Positions 1 through 12,953 of a DNA stretch of 64,000 nt are shown piece after piece. Numbering within the stretch: the first letter of the stretch is position 1; each line of letters starts with the position of its first letter. This DNA comes from Botryosphaeria dothidea (taxonomy: Eukaryota > Ascomycota > Dothideomycetes > Botryosphaeriales > Botryosphaeriaceae), in the NCBI GenBank assembly GCA_011503125.2, contig WWBZ02000022.1, positions 2,852,001-2,916,000 on the forward strand, given 5' to 3'. A program made the position numbers and the translations under genes. The notes beneath the pieces were generated by a model. That model did no database searches, was not told where the DNA came from, and saw only the letters and a program-made list of their open reading frames with translations.

Positions 1-1761
1 TCAACCGCCGGCCAAACCCCATCCAAGAACGTCTCGCGCTCCGCCGCCGTCCCTACAGCCACGCCATCCACAGCCTCCAGCAGCAAAAATGGCACCCTCC
101 TCATATACCCGCCAACCAGCACATGCCTCACGAGCGGATGACACTTCAACCTCTCCTCCACGTTCCCCGCATACATCTTAACCTCGCCCGTCAGCACCAC
201 CAGATCGTCCGTCCTGCCCCTGCACTTCCACAGCCCCACCCCCATCTTCATCTTCTCCGGATCCGGGTGCGGGCTCCACAGGTCCTTCGTGCGGAACACG
301 TCGACGCGCTCGCGCGCCGCCCCCGCGGCGCCGCGCACGACCATCTTGTCCGCCGCCTGGAAGAAGTTCGTGAACGCCAGGGCGTCCGGCGTGCGGCGCA
401 CGACCAGCTCGTACAGGTCGTCGACGCGGTGCTCGAAGGCGGCGCCCATGGCCGGGTGCGGCGCGAGGTAGGCCCAGTCGGCGGCGGGCACGCGCAGGGT
501 CGGCCAGTAGTTGCCCTCGGTGCTGCCGATGCAGGTGCGCAGGGAGCCGAGCGGCGCGAGGAAGGCGCCGGCGGCGGGCGAGAGCGGCGCGCCGCCGAAG
601 CAGACGGCGCGTAGGCGGCGGAGGAGCGCGTGGAGGGAGGGCGCGCGCACGATGTCCTCGAGGCAGGAGGGCGAGAGGAGCATGCCGTCGAGGCGGGCGT
701 GGGTCGCCATCTGCGCGAAGAGGGAGGGGTCGGGGATGGCGGTCGGCGGGCTGAGGACGGGCGTGGTGGAGAAGAAGAGGGCGCAGGAGAGGGTGAGGAG
801 GGAGCCGGCGAGCTGGAGGGCGTGTTGGTGGTTGGCGCCGTGAAGATTGCGGGTGGTGGAGGTTTGGGGATGGAGGTTGACTTACGTGGAAGATTGGCAG
901 CCCAACCCACATGCGCTTGTCGGCGTAGTACTCTTTGCTCGTCGTCATTCCGTCCACGTCCTTCAACCAATTCCAGGAATCCACCCGCGCCAGCATCTCG
1001 TTCGTGTAAATCACGAGCTTGGGGAATCCGGAGCTCCCTGACGTGTGGTATATCGCGATCTCATCGAATCTGCCTTCTTCCCAAGTTTTCTCATACGGAT
1101 AGCGTCGTTGCTCATCCCCCTCGTTCCCAAAGAACAGGTCCTCAAACTCGGGAACCGCGAAGCTGATACCGCCATCGACGCTCTTTGGAATTTCTCGCAC
1201 GTGATGCGGTACCACATCCGCGCCTCCCTCGGCGTAAAGGAAGAGATGGCAATTTGCTGCCTTGGCGAGGTACACCTGCGCTTCGAGAGAGCCCAGGATG
1301 CTTGTAAGCAAGAGTCGGCGTCCCGTCTTCATGGCCGCGCACATGAAAGCAATGTAACGCAGATCTCGAGGCCCATAATAGGCAAATGTCTGGATGCCGC
1401 TAGTTGCGGAAGCATCGTCGCCATCCGGATCCGAGCTCGAGGATGAAAAGTGAGATGAAGTAGAAGTAGGAGGAGATGTTGGGGCTGGGAGATGTTCATC
1501 CAGCCAATAGGCCGTGCGGTCGACCGCAGCAGCAAGCTCTGCGTAAGTGATGTCCCGGAAGCCCCGGGAGAGCTCGGTGTTGGAAATAGGGACAGAGGCG
1601 TAGATGCGAGTGGGCGAGTCCCTCGCGATTTTGTCGATTGTGGCGGCGATGAGCCGGCAGTTGTATTGTGGATGGTCGAGGGACATTCCACTGTCACGCT
1701 GCATGTTTCTTCCCCTGGTAGTTGCTTGTTGTGGATGAGAATTATGTATGGAGGGGTCCAA
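1..1761 (-). CDS. NRPS-like adenylation enzyme (AMP-binding), 3' part beyond window
   Basis: Adenylate-forming enzyme of the fungal NRPS-like type, expected to activate a carboxylic or amino acid as acyl-AMP. Seen directly: core A3 motif YHTSGSSGFPK in exon 1, A5-like GSTEGN, A7-like FRTKDLW and A8-like GRTDDLVVLTGEVKM in exon 2, in the right order. Exon 1 runs 1761-886. A strong donor GTAAGT opens an intron at 885-813 (73 nt, ends CTCCAG) and exon 2 continues in frame at 812, joining GLPIFH to LAGSLLTLS as in the family. Start codons at 1761, 1704 and 1686 are all possible; the family-like sequence begins near the third. About 562 residues are visible and the frame is open at base 1, so carrier and reductase or thioesterase domains, usual in this family, cannot be checked. 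It is divergent from the Zn2Cys6 regulator at 3169. A stand-alone acyl-CoA ligase is less likely but not excluded. Confidence 0.85.
813..885 (-). other. Intron in the NRPS-like gene
   Basis: Begins GTAAGT and ends CTCCAG on the minus strand, 73 nt, phase 0. Without its removal the adenylation-domain frame is lost. The flanking residues FH and LAG fit the conserved FHxxG stretch of adenylation domains when joined. Confidence 0.8.
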
Positions 1762-3168
1762 AGACTGTTGCCGGTGGTAGTGTGTCTGAAATATCTTTTC
1801 GGTTGAACGGGGAAGGCGAGGGGTTCGGAATTTGAGGAAGCAAAGTAAACGCCGAGCAGGTGAAATAAGGTTTCTTGGAGCGCAAATTTAAGAGAACAGC
1901 CAGGATCAGTATTTCGATGGTACACCAAAAGTTTGCAAAGAAGCTCACGGAGGCCAGAAAATAGCATGATTCACACCTCATAAGAAATATGCTCGACCAG
2001 CAGAAGGCCTGAAATGCGACGCGATCGCCGACCTGCTTACAGGACGCGTAGACGTCTGACTATGTGTTGGCCTGGTGTTGAAAGCCGAAGATGTCATGAT
2101 CAGCAACATCGATACCCACCATCGCCATGGTTTGATTGCTATTGAGTTTTCAGTAATGCTTACCGGCAACTAGTGTCAAAGATCAACCGAAGCGCTGCCA
2201 CCAGGAGAAAGTGGCCCTGGTTAGTGCTTACCATTCTTTCTCCACGGCGTCAGCGCGCGATGCTTCTGAACTCTTGTAGATGCTTGTGCATGCTTTCATC
2301 TCCGGGTTCCTTTTCTGAGAAGTGCCGATACGGGACGATATGGTCCGGTTACGCGAGTGAGAGGAAGTCAAACGGCCGCGGATATATTTGGAAACAGGAC
2401 CATACGGTGAGAGTTTCGGCTGAGTCAGAGTCGAGAGGAAAGAAACAACGAAAAAGAGACGGTTTGGAATACCGGCCAAGGGAGGGATCGCTGGTCGTCG
2501 GCAACGACTTACAGACGAGGGATCTCGGAAACACACACGATCGCAGGCTGCAGGGCACATTGCATCGGCGCATACATACGATGTGCGAAAAATCCACGAC
2601 GTGACCTGAAGTGCGGCGGCTGCACGCCCTGCATCTGAGCCGGTACAGATATATGCAATGGGAGGCCTGATGAAGTGGTGGGCGAGCATGGTCGAAGTGT
2701 CGTTGCAGAGGCGGCCCCCAACCCAAGGGCGGGAACACAGAGCAGCCAGGCTAGCGTTCAATCGGAGACGACTGCCCCTCGCGGCTGCTCTGCCGCTGCC
2801 GACCTCCCGTCCTTCCCCGACACCGAAAAGAAACGTCACTTCGCAGGCAACGGGACAATGAGCAATACACCACCTCGTCTGCACGTCTCCAACACCGTCG
2901 ACCGCCGTCTCTGCTCCGTGCTTACGCCTCCGCCTGCAATAGCGCACGCTTAGCACACCCTCGTCGCCAAACTACCTGCATCCGGTCAATATCGCCTCCC
3001 CTCTGCCATCGGCTGCATCTCCACCGACGACGCGATTCGTCAATCGGCCGGCGAGGCGGCAGCTGCGGCAAAGGCGCATCCCAGTGCAGCCCTGCGCAGC
3101 ACTGTCCCAGACCCGAAGCTCGGTTGCGTCATGGAAGTCACAACCGCCAGCATCGCATCCGACCCAAA
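1762..3168. other. Divergent intergenic region, NRPS-like gene / Zn2Cys6 gene
   Basis: About 1.4 kb between two divergently oriented genes, so it must hold both promoters. Open frames exist (the longest is 242 codons on the minus strand at 2228-2956), but the translations are Arg/Cys-rich without recognisable domains and are judged non-coding. No RNA gene was recognised. Confidence 0.5.
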
Positions 3169-4876
3169 ATGTACAGCCGCCGCTCGCACCGAAACTCGCA
3201 TCACGGCTGCCGCGAGTGCAAGCAGAGAAGAGTGAAGGTCCGTCCGCCTCCCCGAGCCCGAGCCCTGTGCGCCGACACATCAATGCCGTATTCCCGTGCT
3301 GCGCTGTGCTGACGTTTGCCCTGCTTTTCCCTTTGTGCTGCCACAGTGCGACGAGACGCAGCCTCAATGTCTTCGCTGCAAGTCCAAGGCCCGGCAATGC
3401 ACATACACCCACCTTCTCTCGCAGCACAACCCATTCGCCCCGCAGCACCAGCACCAGCACCAGCACCAGCACCAGCAGCAGCGACCAGACCAAGCACTCC
3501 AACTGCACGCACCAACCCCGGATAACCTGCACCAGCAGCGCCTTATCTGCCGGGCCAATCGCATCCCGGCCCCTCGTGCCACCACGCGCGCCGACGACAT
3601 GCTGCTCGAGCAGGGCAGCGAGATCTTCCACCACTACACGCACGTCGTCGTGACCATCGACCCGGAGCACCACTCGTCGGAGCAGTTCTGGCGCTGGGAC
3701 CAGGCCGTGCGCGCCTTCGCCCCGTCCCACGACTTCCTCTACTACGCCGCCCTGACCCTGGCCTCGCTGCACCGCTCCATCATGTACCAGCAGCACGCCC
3801 CCTCCAACGACGCCGAGCCCGCCCGCCACGTCGCCCTCGCCTCCGCCTACCAGGCCCGCGCCCTCGCCGGCTTCGCGCCCGCCGTCGCCCGGCTGCAAGG
3901 AGGCCGCAAGGGGAACTGGGGCGACGCCGACGCCCTGCTAACCTGCTCCTCCATCATTCTTGCCTCCTCCTTCGTCTTCCCGCCCGCGCCCGGCCAAGAC
4001 GTGCTCGACCAGGCCCGCCAGGTCATCCAGCTCTTCTACGGCACCGCCGCGCTCTACCAGCGCACGTGGGACGACGACGGCGGCGGCGGCGGCGGCGGCG
4101 ATCCGGACAGCGAGATTGGCGCGTTCGTTCGGGCGCGCGTGCGGGCGGCCGAGGAGCTCGGCGACGGGGTTGCCGCGCCGGAGGCGGAGGAGTCGCTGGG
4201 GCGGGTCGTCGATGCCGTGCTGGAGCGGGCTGCTGCTGCGTGCGTCGCATCTCTGGACGTCGGCGCGGAAGGAGGGTGTCGTTTGGCGTATCCATCGCCT
4301 CTTTCTGACACAGGGGCCGCCCAGACTGCAGCCCCGCAAGGGCTGGCCGCGGAGGATGATGATCCCTTGTCGACCTTTCTTCCGGCCATTAGCGCGCTGC
4401 GTCTGCTCGTCCGCCGTCTTGTTCTGCGGCCGCGCCTGCACACCATGGTGCTGGAGTGGCCGGCCTCCCTGCCGAACTCCTACTTGGCGGCGCTGGAGAG
4501 GCGGGATCCCCTCGCGCTGGTGGTCCTGGCGCACTGGGCAAGGTGTCTCGCGGGGTTGAAGCACATGTGGTGGGTTAGCCGGTGGGGAACGACAGTCATT
4601 CGGGCGGTGGTGGACAAGTTGTGCGGGGGATACGTGCAAGATGAAATCTTCGACGCAGATCTCCTGAGCGGGGTGGAGGTGCCGGTGGCACTCGGCGGAG
4701 AAGCAGCAACAGCGGGACTCAGCGGAGCGGAAGTGGCCCCGGAGGCGGGAGCGGAGGCGAGAGCGGGAGCGGGCACGACGAGTGGATCAGCGGCGGCGGC
4801 GAGGTCATGGCGCCCGTGTCTCGAATGGCCCGCGCGAGAGCTAGGCGATGCAGTAGCCTTCTGTTGGCATCGGTGA
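3169..4876 (+). CDS. Zn2Cys6 (Gal4-type) transcription factor
   Basis: Fungal binuclear zinc-cluster DNA-binding protein, nuclear. The six cysteines fall at residues 14, 17, 24, 31, 34 and 41 with spacing C-x2-C-x6-C-x6-C-x2-C-x6-C, but only after an intron at 3238-3346 is removed (GTCCGT donor, TGCTGAC branch, CCACAG acceptor, 109 nt). The intron splits the cluster between CRECKQRRVK and CDETQPQ, a frequent place for introns in this family. A His-Gln repeat follows, then a helical middle region resembling the effector part of such regulators. The C-terminus is Ala/Gly/Glu-rich. Predicted length is about 532 residues. The ATG at 3169 is 13 codons before the first zinc-cluster cysteine, and no closer start is visible. 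It is divergent from an NRPS-like gene, so it may be a local regulator of that gene, which is inference only. Confidence 0.85.
3446..3482 (+). repeat. CAGCAC microsatellite coding for His-Gln
   Basis: Tandem CAGCAC hexamers inside the Zn2Cys6 gene encode alternating Gln and His just after the zinc cluster. Likely length-polymorphic linker. Confidence 0.8.
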
Positions 4877-7800
4877 TCCAGGCCTGATGATCAGAGGGTG
4901 TGATGCGAAGGATTTGCCGGTGAGCTGATGGGATGAACCTTTTGGCCGTGCATAAAAACGGTGACCTGGAATATGTGACATGTCGACTTTACCAAGGAGA
5001 CGGCCGCGCCGCAGCAAGGTGGATGATGTCTCCCGGATCGTGCGGCTGCTGTTGGCTGCCTGAGCGTCCACTGACGCGGCCAACGCTGGGGAGACAGGAG
5101 CTATTGCCATGGAGACGACGAAGTATAGGATAGAAACGGGGAGAGGGGAAGGAGGAGGTGTTGGTGACGAGGTGGTGACGGATATGATGGGGCAGCCGGC
5201 TCAACAGGGCTCATTCAATGCTCTCATTGCCCTTTGCCCGCTCGGGCTTTCTTTTCCCACCCATCATCTCGTTGCCCCCAGCAGATGCCCGCGCTCTCTC
5301 GCCTCACTGATACGAAAGTGGGAGCGTATCACGTGCAAGGAGCGGCACGGTCTGCATCCCCGGCCACTCTCCATCCCTCTTGCGGATATTATTTTCCCTC
5401 GAACTTGCAGACCATTTATTGCATGTGAGGAAAAAAAAAGAGAGAAAAAGGAAATTTCTGTGGGCACGGCTGGATCCTTTGCATGCTGCTTTCCCATACA
5501 AGCCGCGGGTGCAATCTGGAGGCGCCCTTTGACTTTTCGAGTGCAGAACCCCCCGCAGATGATGAAACTATTGGTGCGGAGTCCGCATTGGATACGTGGG
5601 ACCGCTCAATACTGTTGCAATCTCAGGAGCAATCCACAACCAGGGAAACCAAGATCCCGGCCAACCGGAATCCGGGTAGAGGTACGACGTCGTACATGGC
5701 ATCGTGGGGCAGATGTTCGAACGTTCAGTCCCGTGCCCGTCATCGTCCGTGTGTCAAACGAGTCCGTGCAGCTGTCGAAGAGTCTCCCGCAGGAAACCAA
5801 GGCGAACAAGGGGCCAGTGAATCGTCGCGAAACAGGATTGGCGAGGATCATCAGCTGCGCCTTCACTTCAGCATCTCGGATCGACCAAGCCCGCCTGTCA
5901 TCCCTGCATCATATGCAACGGGCACCTCAAAGGAAGGACTTCCGTATCCAGACTAGCAGCTGGTCGGCACGACATCCACCCTTTCTGGCCGTGCAGGTCA
6001 GGCCTGAAAGATCCCCGTGACGGGGCGCGCCAATCAGCTCGTACCAGTTGCGGATGCTTAGGTCATCTCTCTCGGTCACACAGGAAAAAGCAAACATGAA
6101 ATTTCCAGCAGGCAAACCAGTGAGCAAAAGCAAGTAGTAGCGCATGGACGCCCAGCCAGAAAAGATCAACAAACGGTTCCTCCAGCGTAATCTGCACTGC
6201 CGCCGTGCGCCCCATCTTGCATTACAATCGCACGCTTCTTTTTTGCCCCTCGACCACCTCTGCAACAACCAGCCCCTGTGACTGGAGGGCCCACCAAAGT
6301 TTAACCAACAGAGAGCTGCCGTGATACCACCAGCTCCGGACGGTCGAGACGTGTTCCCACTTTCATCATCTATTTCCGGACGACGCGCGCTGTGGCCGCC
6401 CACGTAGGCCTATCTGCTGTGCCACTCCACCACGGCCCGTTTAGCCGTCCGTTGCTTCGCTCTGGCTTGTTGTCCGGCTCCACCATCAATCGCGTCTCAC
6501 TGCGGCAACTGACGGGCTCTGGATGTACAACTCAGAAGGAGGGTCGATCACAACGCAGGGGATGCGCAACCCGCTGCGTGGGTCCAGCCTCAGCTCGCCC
6601 GCCTCGTTCTCAGCTGTGGGCCTACCTTTTCCCCAGGCACATGCAGCAGTATGTACGAATGGTCTGATGAGAGTCACCCTGCATCCTATTCCTCAACCTT
6701 GTCCATGCTTATTCACTCATGGTGGAGTTCCAGGCCGGAACGGACGCCAACACTGCACAAGTACTTTCCCTGCATATCTTCACGCTAACGAGAATGCTTA
6801 CGCCTTGTACGCGGCTGGGATTGACTTACGGGGCTGGAAGAGGGCCAGCAGCTGGACTTCACGGGCGACGAACGGCATTGGCGCAACGCGCCGCCGTCTC
6901 CTGTATCTGAGCTGACCTTCCGCCGTCCTAACGCAATGCAGCCTAAGCCCAACTGATCACCGCCCTTCCGCGCTTCCCCCCGTCGAGCCTACGACCGATG
7001 CGGTAGGCGTTCGTCGAAGCTCAAAAGTAGGCGGAGGAGCAAGCTCCGAAAGTGGCAACAGGGCGAAAGGATTCAGGGAGAGGCACGGAAATAACACGGA
7101 GCCGCTGCCGGAGGGGGCAGATTATTTTTTGAGACAAAACGCAGATCGATCGCGAGTTCGCAGGTCAATCGCCCACAGGGTCCGGTTCTTGCAGCATCGT
7201 CCGCCCGCAATCCATGCACCGCCCGCCGAATGGGGCATGCGGCGCCAACCGAGGCTACGACCCATTTAGTCTCAACGTCGTGCGGACGTCACTGCTTTGT
7301 GCTTTTGTGGAGTGGCGTGTGTTACCTCCTGGTTTGACGGGCGGACGAACAGGAGCAACCTGTAAGACGACGGAGACGGACAGGGCGTCCGCGTTCAATT
7401 CGCTGGCCATCGGCCGGGCACTCCTCGGGGGGCCAAAGGGTCAGAGAGACCGGCCAGCCAGCCATTTCTGGACATACATCGGACCATCAATCACTCACAG
7501 ATCGCGACATCACGCGCGTCATCACGCCGTTCTCCGGCGCCGGCAGGCGGCAGATCTTCCGGCAACGGGAACGCTGCGAGACTTGGTAATGTGCGCGCGA
7601 GTCATCGAGCCTGTAAGCATACACACCAGATAGTGAAGCGGCTCAACTAAAGGTGGTGGTCTGACAAGTTTCTTTTTCTGCGCCGTCTGCCGAGCACCTG
7701 TCCATGGATGCTGGTAAGCTGATGGGCTCGTGGCCGGGTCAAAGAACCTGCGCGGCATGTCCAATGGATGCCGCACTGCCAATCCATTGGCTGCTGTGTT

Positions 7801-10800
7801 TCATTTCTGGTGGAGGAAAATCTGAAGTGGTCCGCTTTTATGGAGATACGCTGCGTCGCATATCTCCGAGTCGACCACATTCGCTGGAACCCCCTGCGGA
7901 GCAGAACAGGACATCTCGCGCATCTCTTGGCATAACCTTTAATCTCACTTCGCCAAGATTCTGCCTTCAGTTCAGGCAGGTCAGATCCTGAAAATGGTGA
8001 ACGGCAAGGCTGAAAGAAAGCAGGCGCTCGTGGTCTCGGCTGACGGGCCGTTTCCGCGACCTTGTTCACGGGCACGCCTAGCTGGGTGACAGTCTGTCAT
8101 ACCGATTACTTGGCCTCTATCACAGCTGCATAATTCTTTGACTTATGGTATCCCGGTCCAGTGGATTTTACGAAGGAAGCGATCTGACGTACTTGGTCAT
8201 CTCCGTCCCCTACAGGCCAGATCTAAGAGATCCAACACACAGCCACCACTTACCTGCTGGGGGTGAATTATGACCAAGGACACTGCGAGATTGCCATCCA
8301 ATCAGTTGCCCATTTAGTGCCTTCCCGTTGGCTAGTCCCCACCGCATGCAAACCACCATGCTCTGTCACCGCCGCCTACCGCGCCAGCCATCACATCCGG
8401 AGGGCTCTCCTTTACGGCCCACGTCGACACCTCACGACTTCACCAATCGGGAGCCGCACCAGGACAGCACCGAATCCGTATAGGTTCACCACCGGTGGCT
8501 TCCGCCTCCGACATACGCAAGAGGATGCGGCGCACGCGGGTGCATCGCCCCGATCCGTTCCCTCCCCGTCTCTGTTCGGCCGCGCCAACGCCACCAGATG
8601 GCCCCCCTTTTTTTTTCTCTCCTTGCCCACGCCGCCATGACTTGCGAGCCATCTGTGATCTGGGGGGGCCTGATCGCGCAGCACTGGTCAGTACCCACAC
8701 GCCCACATCCAACGATCTGGCGAGCGGGCGTGCACATGCACACCCGGCTGCGATACGGCGATCTCCGGTACCAGAATCTGCGAGAAGCCGTTTCTCACTG
8801 TGGCGGCCATGAAATTTACAGGACAAAGCAGGAGGAGAGCCTGGACGGGGGTTGAAGCAAGCTTCTGTGAAACTGCCCCTCCTCCCCCTCACTCCGGATA
8901 TAAGTGAAAGCGTAGAAGCGTACAGTGAGCCCATCGCGCCATGGACGGATCATGTTCTGAGCCCGCTGGCCAGGCACCTATGCGGGAAATCACACGGACG
9001 GGGCCGTTCTAACGGCTGGCGCCAGCAACGGTCAGCACGCCGCACTAATGCTGGCGACCTATATCACCATCATGCGGTCCAGTCCGTTAAGAGCGAAGGG
9101 GGGGCAACTGGTTCGCTGACTCCGCAATTGGAAGAAGGGGGCGAGAAAAAATTGATCAAGCTTGGCGAGATTGCCGCGAAGCGTGTGGACCCGCCACAAG
9201 CCCGGATGCAAGTGGCACGATGCTCTCTCATTCGTGGCTTCTGGAGTCGCACAGGACAGCAACCAGCAGTAGTGGCCATCCTGCGGGCAGATACGCCATA
9301 CCCTTGCTCACATCTCGCATTTGCTTTAACCCGGCCTGCGGTCGACCACAGGGAAGGGGCGAAAATTGTCTTGGCTGGGATTCCACTTTTGGTTGGATGG
9401 CCGCCGAGGGCCTGGGGAGATTTGGACTTGCGGGCCCATCCAAAGACCTTTCGGTTCTCTCTTTTTTTTTTTTTTGGCCCCACCGAACCGTTTGACTCGA
9501 ATGATCGACGGCACGTCTACAGGCAAGTGTTGCAAAGACATGCTTTAGCTCATGCAGATGCTACTGCACGTCAAGCTGCGGCTGGCTGGCCGAGCTGCCC
9601 TTTCAGCTCTCCTCCGCCATCCGGCCCAAAAATAAAGTATTCTCACCCGCCAGCCCTCTGTCAACACGTAGCCTACGTTTCAGCTTCAGCTACCAGCCTA
9701 TGCCCCTTTCCAACATGTCCGCCTGTACCACGGCCCTCATGTAGGAGACAGCTCTCATTCTCTCCGTCTCACGGAAGGGCAAGAAGGCAGTAAGGAAGAA
9801 AACTGCCGAGACCCACCCAATCGTACACCTCCACGAGCCGCCGACTCGGCAGTAACCCCCGACTTTGAGGCCCCTTTTTTCTCGTTTTTTTTCCCCGCTG
9901 TGCACCTGAGCATGCGTGACAAGGCACGCCCACAAATCGACCTGCGTCGAGCCCACTCCAGAGACACATTGGATCACGATACCCGTCGAGTAGTGTCACT
10001 AATCGACAGCAGGGGCCCCCGGACGGGACTGATCGATCCCGATCTTGGCCCTTTCGCGCTTCTCCGTGATCCAAGTTGTTGGAGTTCTTTCGAACACTCT
10101 CATGACCGGCCGTGCTGTTTACTCACGTGAATCATTGCCTGCCACCTGCTGTCACATTCTTTCTTTGACTTTTCCACCAGGCTCCTGCTCAATCACGCTA
10201 TCTCTCTAGCTGCGTTTTTGTTCCCCTGCAATTGAGATCTTTGATCGTCGTCAGAGAAGATGCGGACGGCAGATGGCACAATACCAGGCCGACAAACAAG
10301 GCTAATATGCTTGTGATTGCCGCGCCCTGTCTGAGCCTTACGACGCACCTCTTGCTACTATTCAATGCCCGGGCAGAATGCATGTTCTGTCTCTGCTGAC
10401 GGCATTATCGGCAAGACACTGTCAGAAAAGGGCGCAGTGTTGTCGCACGGTCGGAATTCCCGAGGCAGACAGGGAAGGGTGTTATCCGGTAGCAGTTTGC
10501 AAGGGTATGTACATTTGCGGTAGCGAGAAAAACCGAGCAGAAGCAGAGAGAATGAAAACTGGGAACTGGGGAAAAAAAACATGGAGCAGTGTGCCTGGTG
10601 ACGCAGACTCCGCGGCAGTGGCGTTGGTGAGTTTCCTCGCAGCCGTGTCACTCTACCCATCGCGTACCCGGCGGATTCACCACCACAACGCTCAGCGCGG
10701 GTATGGTAGATCCTAAACCGCCTCTTCTGCGAGACTATGCTGGCGTCTAGAGGCTGACTATGCACATCATCACACATCAGACATCTCCTACTTCGCAATT

Positions 10801-11309
10801 GACCGCGAACAAAGACGCCCCCAGAGCGGCACTCAAACCACCGCACCCGACGATCCGAGCACCACCTACCCTACACCCACCACGAGCCCGGCGTCCACCT
10901 TCCGAAGAAACAACACGCACACACACAAGCAACGAACAGCCCTCGACGCACAAGACCCAGGCCCCGGCCAGGCCAACACCGAAAGAAACACCAGGCCGTC
11001 CTGACCGGTCAACCGCACGCAGCGGACACCGCACGGCTAAGCGGGTACAACAGCAGCAAAAAAAACCTACAGCAAAAGCGAGCACGGACAACGCAGAAAC
11101 CCACGGCGGCGGGAACAACGAGTGGTATGTACGCCAAATCCCCACAAACTCCGAAACGTGTCGCAGGGCAGCGGTGACAGGGCCGCCGAAGTGCGAACGA
11201 TGCGCCTTTCTCTCCGGCAGCCAGCCCTGTAGATATGAAAGACAGCGAAAAAAAAAATATGCCGCAATGCAAGCATATGCAAGTCACTGAGTCAGGCCAT
11301 TGCGTCAAA

Positions 11310-11327
11310 GGGGAGGGGAGGGGAGGG
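11310..11327 (+). repeat. Potential G-quadruplex tract
   Basis: Three runs of four G and one run of three G, each separated by a single A, followed by more G-rich sequence. This fits the usual four-tract G-quadruplex pattern with one-base loops. Confidence 0.6.
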
Positions 11328-11570
11328 CGGAAGGAGGGAAGGAGCGGGCCGCGGGTAGTCCGTCGATTTTTTTTTTCTTGCTGCGTCCCAAGCACCGGTT
11401 AGCGGGCACACGCACACGAGGTCGGGTGTGGGTAAGAGAGGAGCACCACGCTAGCGTGGGAGGGGGAAGGGTGGGTGAGGCGTTGCGGATGAGGCGTTCC
11501 GAAAGGGACGGTGTCAATCACACTTGGGTTTTGGGCAGCAGGCGCCAGGCAAAGGCCAAAGAAAAAGAGC

Positions 11571-11645
11571 GGGTCGGGTCGGGTCGGCGGGGGTACAATA
11601 ACGAAGTAGGGCAGACGTACCCGACGACGGCGACGACGGCGACGG
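11571..11645. repeat. Short GC-rich microsatellites
   Basis: Three GGGTC units at 11571-11585, and a CGACGA/CGACGG trinucleotide-like tract at 11622-11645. Simple sequence in the gene-poor region. Confidence 0.6.
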
Positions 11646-12953
11646 TTGCATGGTTGTTTGCGTGCATTGGTACCCGCGTGGTACGACCGCCTAGTCTTTT
11701 AACGTACAGACAAGTTTCCAAAGCGGACAGCCTTTTTTTTCTGCTCAGGCCCCCATCCTTTCATTACCGGCGCGTTGGTAGCGAAGTGACGCGGTAAGGA
11801 AAGGAAGAGGAAGAGGAAGAAGCTGCTTCGGAATGCTCGAGTCAAAATGGTACCCACAGACAGTAGGAGCCCAGGCTAGAAGCTGCGAGAAGGGGGGTGT
11901 TGTGATGGGGGTGGTGCGTTTGGTACCGTAGGAGTGGGCATTGGTGTGCATAGCTGTTCGGCGGGGAAACGGGTAGACAAGCGATGGAAGACAACGCACG
12001 GTAGTAGAATGGAAGAGGGAGAGCCCACACGAACAAAAAAGCCAATGCGGACGCACAAAAATATCGTGACCCGGCGCGCTGGTTCTATGACACCCCTTCC
12101 GAACCCAAGTTTTAAAAGTAAGGCTGGGACCGGTCCGACAGCCCCGAATCAACAGGATAATAGGTAAAAATAAAGCCAAGACGAACGTTCGACGAACCAC
12201 GCGAAAGCTGACCGAGTGTAGGATCAGCCGCTGCGACAAGAGTGAAGTCCCAGAGAACAAGAAGATCAAAACAACTCCAAGCGACTTGATAGTTTTCTGC
12301 TTGCCGCGTTCTCCCTTGATGCCAGTCTAACAATGCAAACATATACCTTCCTGCCAGGCTGATGAAGAAGCTGCTAATAAGAGTGATACTGGAAGTCCAG
12401 CCGCGCTCTTCCTAATAGAAAAGGGGTGCCATCCGGATGCTGTCGATGTCCCGCTGATGGGGCAGGTGTAACGTCGATGCTGATGACGAGAAACAAAGCA
12501 TGATGCTCATGGCCTTTTCCTTCCCATCCGATCTTGGCCTCATCCGATTCCCGACAGAGTTTGTTTGGTGAAACAGCAAGAACCCTCAGATGCCTATGAA
12601 CATTTTGTGCAAAACAGAGAGAAAGAAGCCCGACGAAATCAGAACCCCAGAAAGCATCTTTTGCCCCTCATCACAGCCTGTTTCCGAACAGTGATCCCCA
12701 ATACCTGCGTAAAATGCCCGATTAAAACCCGAAGCGACATCAAGGGTTAGGATTGAAAGGGAGAAAGAAGAAGAGAAGAAGGCGGCCAAGGTGAGGAAGT
12801 GTTGATGCGACGTTAAACCCAAAGCCCCCCCGCGCCGTTCCCAGCTGTAGAAGTAGAAGACCCGTGCCCAAAAAACCCGGCAACCCAATGCATGTGACGT
12901 TCTTGTTCTTGATCTCGACCGACCCGATTTATTGATTAAGAGGGATCATGGCG

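Larger units (their letters stand above)
4877..12953. other. 8 kb gene-poor region
   Basis: No convincing protein gene was found between the 3' ends of two convergent genes. Open frames reach about 300 codons (5109-6020 and 8852-9793, plus strand), but the translations are rich in Arg, Pro, Ser and Cys, show no domain or repeat, and are matched by open frames on the other strand. The region holds homopolymer tracts (for example T-rich at 9460-9475), a G-quadruplex-type tract at 11310-11327 and short GC-rich microsatellites at 11571-11587 and 11622-11645. Long non-coding transcripts or extended 3' UTRs are possible but cannot be seen from sequence. Confidence 0.5.

Noticed and set aside
2228..2956. 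242-codon minus-strand frame upstream of the NRPS-like gene.
   Set aside because: Arg/Cys-rich translation without motifs, lying in a divergent promoter region.
5109..6020. 303-codon open frame on the plus strand.
   Set aside because: Composition is not protein-like, no domains, and no splice-supported continuation.
8852..9793. 313-codon open frame on the plus strand.
   Set aside because: Contains a poly-Phe run from a T tract and no recognisable motif. Judged non-coding.
11571..11587. GGGTC repeats resembling a telomere-type repeat.
   Set aside because: Only three copies, not the TTAGGG sequence of most filamentous fungi, and located mid-contig.
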